A stretch of DNA of 39,118 nucleotides from assembly GCF_021608135.1 (NCBI RefSeq), contig NZ_JAKIHL010000035.1, positions 1 to 39,118 of the forward strand. The letters run 5' to 3'. Positions within the stretch are counted from its first letter, which is position 1, and each line of letters starts with the position of its first letter. Made by a program: the position numbers and the translations under genes. Positions 35,157 through 39,118 of the stretch are shown here, piece after piece. A model generated the notes under the pieces. It was not told the DNA's origin and made no database searches. It saw nothing but the letters and a program-made list of their open reading frames with translations. This stretch comes from Microaerobacter geothermalis. GTDB taxonomy: Bacteria > Bacillota > Bacilli > DSM-22679.

Positions 35157-35294
35157 ATCCATGTTGAAGGGGAGCACAGCTTTTCACTGCCAGGCAAAGA
35201 TATCTACCGCTATTTGAATCATTCCCGCTTTGCTTGTCGACGGTTTTTGAAAAAACCAGTGAAACTGTTATCTCCTTGCAATTTCTCGTTATGA
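35157..35294 (+). pseudogene. IS4-like transposase fragment
   Basis: A 45-codon frame contains GKDIYRYLNHSRF followed by RRFL, resembling the N-terminal region of IS4-type transposases of Bacillales (KD-x-YRFLN motif). There is no start codon, and a stop follows at 35292. Further on (35358-35465) the frame reads NQTAKGIVQQALIKWLLFIL, which could be a distant piece of the same or another transposase. Confidence 0.5.
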
Positions 35295-35473
35295 ATTTGG
35301 AATACCGTCTGAGACTCTTCTTTTTCACTTTTTTTCGCTGGTATTTTCTTAGGTTTCCGCTGGACGAATCAAACGGCTAAAGGAATCGTTCAGCAAGCCC
35401 TAATTAAATGGTTATTATTCATACTTCATCCCTTTCTTTTAAAAAACCACAAAAAGTGGTCCCAATAATATAA

Positions 35474-36112
35474 TCACTCGATGAACTTATTTAATCTTTC
35501 TACCTCTCTATCAAGTACTTGTAACATTCTATATATTTCGGATTCTATGCAGGATTGTTCTTCTAACGGCCATCGAAACTCATCAAAGTGAACATCATTT
35601 ACGTATCTTTCAATTTCTTTGACTAAACAACTTATATTATCTGTATTTTTCATTTTTATAAAGTTTGAGTACTTTCTAGTTTGAGGTAACCAAGTCGAAA
35701 ATCTGTCAAATAGTTCTTGATAAGTGTCTAGATGACTTTCATATGGGTCGCAGTAATAACGGCATTTTTCTGCACAACGCCACCCACAATATCGATTAAG
35801 GTCAATGTCAATTATATAAATGTCATCAATGCTCTTAAAACAATAGGAACATCGATTCGGGCTCAACTGAACTTTATAGTTATCTCCATCAATTTGGAGC
35901 CAACCTTCTTTCATATACTTTGGAAGAAAATATTGTGCCAAGTAAGCTTCAATTGTTAATTTGTAGCTCGACTCAGTCAATTTTGTAAATAGTCTAGGAT
36001 ATTCCTTTTGCAGGCACTCAACAATATCGAAAAAACTTGCAATTCTGTTGTTTGCGAAGAAATCCCTAAGAAAAATATTTAATTTTTTTCTCTCTGCTAT
36101 TTTCAAAGGCAT
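35474..36112 (-). CDS. Zinc-finger protein of unknown family, long paralogue
   Basis: 212 residues, start at 36112 with AAAGGATG upstream. The N-terminal ~85 residues are helical and look like a winged-helix or similar small domain (LRDFFANNRIASFFDIVECL ... KEGWLQIDGDNYKV). A four-Cys finger follows: C88-x2-C91 (RCSYCFKS) and NRYCGWRCAEK, of treble-clef appearance. It is followed by YQELFDRFSTWLP and a helical C-terminus rich in Glu and Arg. The protein is clearly related to the product of 37042-37473: same start (M-x-LKI), same GWL turn, same finger, same LFD-x-F motif after it. The C-terminal ~70 residues are unique to this copy. Function unknown. DNA- or RNA-binding is suggested only by the finger and helical N-terminus. 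Confidence 0.72.
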   Translation of the reverse strand: MPLKIAERKKLNIFLRDFFANNRIASFFDIVECLQKEYPRLFTKLTESSYKLTIEAYLAQYFLPKYMKEGWLQIDGDNYKVQLSPNRCSYCFKSIDDIYIIDIDLNRYCGWRCAEKCRYYCDPYESHLDTYQELFDRFSTWLPQTRKYSNFIKMKNTDNISCLVKEIERYVNDVHFDEFRWPLEEQSCIESEIYRMLQVLDREVERLNKFIE

Positions 36113-36160
36113 GTTAAGTCCATCCTTTCTCGCTAAAATATCTTATTAATTTGCCGTATT

Positions 36161-36391
36161 TCAATCTCTATTCCCCCTTAGATGGGTCGTTTTAAAAGAA
36201 AACTTTTCAGGGTCAATATAATTTTCCTCTTTGAAATGATCATTTTGGTTAAAGGATTTCTCAATATGAATATGGATGTTAATGGATGGTTCATGTTTTG
36301 TGTTTGTTTTTTGTTGTCGGTTACTGAAGACAATATCTTTCATACCGGAAAAAAATAACCATGAAAAGAAGGAAAATAAAATTAAGAGCAA
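36161..36391 (-). pseudogene. Membrane-helix protein fragment, in phase with the frame upstream
   Basis: The frame encodes a hydrophobic helix (VLTLILISLLLILFSFFSWL, partly before 36391) and a ~50-residue hydrophilic tail (NRQQKTNTKHEPSINIHIH ... HLRGNRD). No ATG or ribosome site precedes the helix. TTG 36391 would cut the helix in two. The frame is in the same phase as 36458-36709 and separated from it only by TGA 36458-36460, so this may be the C-terminal part of one longer gene (zinc finger plus membrane helix) broken by a stop. A small genuine gene using an unusual start cannot be excluded. Confidence 0.45.
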
Positions 36392-36457
36392 GGATATCAG
36401 AATCAGAGTAAGAACACCGCCTTTCTGAACTCGTCTTGTACAGGGGCCTCCACGATG

Positions 36458-36709
36458 TCACGTTATATTTTCAAATGTTAAATCATATTCCTCTATGCAT
36501 TCCTCACAATATCTAAATTGGTCGGCTTGTCGTCTTACATTATTCGAATCTTCCCATTTCGAACATATAGGGCACTGCACAATATTTTCACAGCTCAATG
36601 CATCACCCAATATGGGGTACAGTTGATCATACCATTTGTTTCTCCAAATTGCGTCAGAGGTTGCCCAAAAGTTGTTTTTGTCTTTAATTTTTAGTGTCTG
36701 TTTTTCAAT
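36458..36709 (-). pseudogene. Zinc-ribbon segment in a frameshifted continuation of the upstream gene
   Basis: An 83-codon frame with no usable start codon overlaps the last six codons of the gene at 36691-37029. It is clearly protein-like: NFWATSDAIWRNKWYDQLYP, QCPICSKWED, FRYCEECIEEYDLTFENIT. Two CxxC pairs form a zinc ribbon. A one-base slip in the AAAAA run near 36702 would join it to the upstream gene, giving a ~190-residue protein. Either that gene is frameshifted (mutation or sequencing error), or the run is a ribosomal frameshift site. The first is more likely. Confidence 0.6.
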
Positions 36710-37029
36710 TTAAATGCTTTCCAATCGTTGTTTTTTTGGATGGAGTCAGTCATTTTTTCTTCATCAACTTTAATTCCGAACCGTTCTTTTATACCACCGC
36801 GGCGTTTTCTGACGATGGCCTCTGCTTTTTCCAAATCCGCTTGCTCTTTACGAAGTAGAGATAGAATTCGAAACATTTCCCTTGCCACAGGTCCATCATC
36901 ACCCTCCAAATATTCAATTTCTAAAAAATCTTCTTCTTCAAATACTTGTTCTAACTCATTGATCGTTTCCAGGATGTCTAGATGGAAACACGTCAGATCA
37001 TGGTTATTCATTTGTTTTATGCTTGCCAT
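36691..37029 (-). CDS. Acidic helical protein, N-terminal part of a frameshifted gene
   Basis: 112 residues, ATG 37029, 12 bases after the stop of the zinc-finger gene before it. The ribosome site is weak (AAAAAAGAAA), suggesting translational coupling. The product is helical and highly charged (ETINELEQVFEEEDFLEIEY ... LRKEQADLEKAEAIVRKRRG) and ends KAFKLKNRH. The next frame (36458-36709) continues smoothly after a one-base shift and adds a zinc ribbon, so the full-length protein was probably ~190 residues or longer. Family not recognised. Confidence 0.6.
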   Translation of the reverse strand: MASIKQMNNHDLTCFHLDILETINELEQVFEEEDFLEIEYLEGDDGPVAREMFRILSLLRKEQADLEKAEAIVRKRRGGIKERFGIKVDEEKMTDSIQKNNDWKAFKLKNRH

Positions 37030-37041
37030 TTTCTTTTTTAG

Positions 37042-37473
37042 CTAGTGATAGGGATACAGTTTGCGAAAATAATCAAACAAGTATAAATAGTCTTCCCAGT
37101 AAGGGGAATCATCCTCATCAATGTCTAATTCCTCATAACAGTCTCTACTACAATACCGATTCCCTTTCTCGCTGCGTATGTAAATATCCCCAATAGGAGA
37201 GGCACAATAGCGACAGAATTTGGATGTTTTTTTGATCGTCCATTTTTTGTTTCTATATGCTAACCAGCCTTCCTGAGAAAGTTCAGTCAATAAAATGTTT
37301 GCTGCTTCAGTAAGGTCAATTTTCAGCGAGACTAAACGCTTAAATAACACGGGGGAATCTACTTTTATCTTTTGTAAGATATGATCTGTACTAATAGCAC
37401 GGTCTTTGATAATACATTGCTTGGCGGAACGGAAGAAATCTTGTCTTACACTATCTTTGATTTTAAGTTTCAA
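37042..37473 (-). CDS. Zinc-finger protein of unknown family, short paralogue
   Basis: The open frame runs from 37527, but I place the start at TTG 37473. GGGAG lies 9 bases upstream, and the protein then begins MKLKI, matching MPLKI of the paralogue at 35474-36112. 143 residues: a helical N-terminal domain (about 1-85, ILLTELSQEGWLAYRNKKW), then a finger with FCRYCASPIGDIYI and NRYCSRDCYEEL (C-x2-C and C-x3-C), then YLYLFDYFRKLYPYH at the end. The two paralogues share layout and several motifs but are quite diverged, so the duplication is old. It starts a three-gene minus-strand row with 36691-37029. Confidence 0.72.
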   Translation of the reverse strand: MKLKIKDSVRQDFFRSAKQCIIKDRAISTDHILQKIKVDSPVLFKRLVSLKIDLTEAANILLTELSQEGWLAYRNKKWTIKKTSKFCRYCASPIGDIYIRSEKGNRYCSRDCYEELDIDEDDSPYWEDYLYLFDYFRKLYPYH

Positions 37474-37710
37474 AATGATCATCTCCCTTAACTTGTTTTT
37501 AGTCGAGCTCATTTTCACTATACACATGGATTTTTTAGAATTCTAAGAGATCGAGATGTTTTTTGTGTTTTTTTGAGAGAAAGCAAAGTATTCTTTGGTT
37601 ACTGCTCATTCTTAATTGGCGTTTGCAAAAGCATGCCTTTCTTACATCAAGGTTTAAGTTTAATATAGGATTCTTGTATAGTTTGACCCGAGTTCGACAG
37701 TTGCTAGGCA

Positions 37711-37753
37711 AATAAAATACCCGCAAACCCAGGCCAGGCTTGAGTTCACGGGC
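37711..37753 (-). terminator. Orphan minus-strand terminator
   Basis: On the minus strand, TGCCCGTGAACTCAAGCC pairs with GGCCTGGGTTTGCGGGTA imperfectly, followed by TTTTATTT. No minus-strand gene remains to its right, so it may have belonged to a lost gene. Confidence 0.55.
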
Positions 37754-38198
37754 ATTAGACAGTAAAGTATCGTGTACCTATGCTTTTGGTTGGATTTCAA
37801 AGAACTTTGGAGGTGGCTCAATTTTCATTATACCAGGAAACTCAAATCATGTCGGTATTTGTCGAAAGATTGTGAAAGGAATTTGCCTGTTTTTGGAGAA
37901 AAGAAAAAGTAAAATCAAACTTACGGAGAAAAGGTAGTGCCAAAAGAATAATTAAATTTTACATTTTCTGTGTCTACTTTATTGACATAGTATCAAGGAA
38001 TCGGTTGTGGAAAGATCAACAGAAGTAATCCAGAAAATTAAGCCGCTGTAGAACTGCTGCAGCAGTGTCAAGGCGGCAGGAGTGCTGTACTCCTTCTGTA
38101 TTAGGCAGAAAAAAATGCCTTCTCGGCAATTTTTGGGAAGTTTTGAAAATATCAAGAGGAAGGTTTGTTCCCACCCTGTTTTTGTGGTGAAACAATAA

Positions 38199-38245
38199 AA
38201 GACCCTAGCCGCAATGCTAGAGTCTACAACGGAAATTAATTTCCG
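38199..38245 (+). repeat. Terminator-like hairpin and 16-base palindrome upstream of small membrane gene
   Basis: GACCCTAGC-6-GCTAGAGTC (38201-38224) is followed by a perfect palindrome CGGAAATTAATTTCCG (38230-38245), 31 bases before the start of the next gene. The palindrome could be an operator. Confidence 0.55.
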
Positions 38246-38276
38246 AGAAGATTAATAGATTACTTGAGGTGATCAA

Positions 38277-38729
38277 ATGGATACATGGGTTAAGGACTTA
38301 GTAGTATTCTATGGTGCAATCCTCTCTACGGCGGTTGCAGCGTGGAACCTGTTTACATACTTCAATGATAAGGGCAAGCTAAAAGTACATTGTTATATAG
38401 GTAGACTCGTTTATGAGCAACATGTAGACGATAAGGACTATCTCATATATAACATTACTAATACTGGTCGTAAGCCGATCTGGGTTACTAATATAGGTGG
38501 TGAGTTTAAGACAGGTGATGAGAACCACTTCCTTATCAAACCCAGCCCCGGCAACATTCCAAAGAAGCTAGAGCCGGGGGAATATCTTCATGAATGGACA
38601 CCAGACCTCTTTATCCTTAGTGATAACCTCAAGAGTTTAACCGCATACGACTCCTTAGGTAATACATACAAGTGCGACAGAAAAACCACAAAGAGACTTA
38701 TTAAAGAATCAAAAGGCCTCAAGGCTTGA
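38277..38729 (+). CDS. Small protein with N-terminal membrane helix and beta-rich domain, unknown
   Basis: 150 residues. ATG 38277 follows GAGGTGATCAA. An N-terminal hydrophobic helix (about 8-29, LVVFYGAILSTAVAAWNLFTYF) is followed by a beta-rich domain (LKVHCYIGRLV, YNITNTGRKPIWVTNIGGEF) and a basic C-terminus. NITNTGRKPIWVTNIGGEF is typical of immunoglobulin-like beta-sandwich domains. Domains like this behind one helix are frequent among small accessory-region proteins. No partner gene is next to it. Function unknown. Confidence 0.7.
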   Translation: MDTWVKDLVVFYGAILSTAVAAWNLFTYFNDKGKLKVHCYIGRLVYEQHVDDKDYLIYNITNTGRKPIWVTNIGGEFKTGDENHFLIKPSPGNIPKKLEPGEYLHEWTPDLFILSDNLKSLTAYDSLGNTYKCDRKTTKRLIKESKGLKA

Positions 38730-38775
38730 TCACTGCCCAGAGGCTTTATACTGTAGTTCTGGAATGGGGTATAGT

Positions 38776-38807
38776 GGGTCTGTCAATAATTTTGTGTAAA
38801 CTTTTTT
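38776..38807 (+). repeat. Insertion-sequence end, IS256-like
   Basis: GGGTCTGTCAATAATTTTGT followed by GTAAACTTTTTT resembles terminal repeats of IS256-family elements (G-rich start, TGTCA, TTTTGTGTAAA). No transposase is attached within the window, so it is a solo end or chance. Confidence 0.4.
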
Positions 38808-38908
38808 TAGAAAACAAATGTGCTAAGTTATCAAAGAGTTTGGCCACATGCGGCGAACCATTAACATGGGTGTGGGGCTAAAAGACTAGTCTGCCAGGCA
38901 AAATACAA

Positions 38909-39118
38909 TGTCAAGCGTCAGTGAAAATGTCATATTAAAACGTCAGTGATTCTGTCACTTTTTTAGATGTTCTTCATCCCTTGAGGGATGTTAGCTTGTA
39001 TCGCTCATTTCATCAAGGGTAAAGGCAAAGCCCTCGCTGTCGCTCGCCCTTGATTTCATTCACGATACAAGCTATTAGGGCCATTAAGGGATGAAGGATG
39101 ACCTATCTGTTGTAACAG
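38909..39118 (+). mobile_element. Left end of an insertion sequence (IS21-like), cut by window edge
   Basis: TGTCAAGCGTCAGTG starts at 38909. Two related 17-base units (CGTCAGTGAAAATGTCA at 38916 and CGTCAGTGATTCTGTCA at 38941, 25 bases apart) look like the repeated transposase-binding sites at ends of IS21-family elements. The window ends before any transposase gene. Confidence 0.4.
38972..39096. repeat. 125-bp interrupted inverted repeat
   Basis: Three nested arm pairs: CTTCATCCCTT (38972) with AAGGGATGAAG (39086), TAGCTTGTATCG (38992) with CGATACAAGCTA (39063), and ATCAAGGG (39012) with CCCTTGAT (39048). The loop is GC-rich with CGCTGTCGCTCG. It can form a long cruciform or a structured RNA. 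Confidence 0.65.

Larger units (their letters stand above)
37474..38276. other. 800-base gene-poor stretch
   Basis: No gene that I can support. Two weak frames (37535-37726 minus, 37740-37937 plus) lack ribosome sites and recognisable motifs. The stretch holds a minus-strand terminator (37711-37753), a perfect ACTGCTGCAGCAGT palindrome (38053-38066), an AGGAGT-5-ACTCCT hairpin (38079-38095) and the hairpins at 38199-38245. It is probably debris from deleted genes. Confidence 0.5.

Noticed and set aside
37535-37937. Two short frames (37535-37726 minus, 37740-37937 plus)
   Set aside because: No ribosome sites, no motifs, and one overlaps a terminator hairpin.
38041-38245. Cluster of hairpins as a possible CRISPR array or tRNA
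   Set aside because: The hairpins are different from each other, with no regular spacer length and no cloverleaf. I see no CRISPR array, rRNA or tRNA anywhere in the window.

Overview
The window looks like chromosomal DNA of a moderately AT-rich, endospore-forming-type member of the Bacillales. This is inferred from strong GGAGG-type ribosome sites, an SLH/3D-domain wall enzyme, an AdeR/Ald pair, a YhaO/YhaN pair, Gram-positive AddB/AddA and a LysM protein with a Met/Pro/His tail. I cannot name the species from sequence alone.

Layout. 1-5.7 kb: the 3' end of rocA, an S-layer-homology/3D-domain exported protein, a membrane diguanylate cyclase, a LysM protein (minus strand), an unknown cytosolic protein, and a KamA-family radical SAM aminomutase behind a near-consensus promoter. 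5.7-10.2 kb: a secreted DUF2680 protein (minus), then a three-gene operon (two exported, C-terminally membrane-anchored proteins plus a divergent cytochrome b), then a geranylgeranyl-reductase-like flavoprotein with a palindrome at its promoter. 10.6-15.1 kb: overlapping yhaO and yhaN (DNA-end processing, SbcD/SbcC-like). 15.1-19.3 kb: a dispersed 124-bp repeat, a decapitated ABC substrate-binding gene, the PucR-type regulator adeR, a small zinc-finger gene (minus) and ald, the likely AdeR target. 19.4-20.8 kb: three small membrane or exported proteins. 20.9-28.1 kb: addB-addA. 28.3-32.4 kb: glpK-glpD and a glycerophosphodiester phosphodiesterase.

From about 32.4 kb to the right edge the character changes to a decayed accessory region. 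It holds gene fragments, a broken ISL3-family insertion sequence, a PD-(D/E)XK-like gene interrupted by TGA, an IS4-like transposase fragment, a minus-strand cluster with two paralogous zinc-finger proteins flanking a frameshifted gene, a small membrane protein, and insertion-sequence ends including a 125-bp inverted repeat.

Most interesting points. (1) The AddB here has lost all four cysteines expected for its iron-sulfur cluster, while its partner AddA carries a four-cysteine pattern at the matching places of its own nuclease domain. (2) The cytochrome b is b6-like in its heme histidines but lacks the heme-ci cysteine and the PEWY glutamate, and sits with two unfamiliar exported proteins and no Rieske gene. 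(3) The zinc-finger paralogues near 36-37 kb form a small family I cannot assign. (4) A 124-bp repeat occurs in two inverted copies 12 kb apart, with a third fragment.

All family calls come from reading motifs. No database search was possible.
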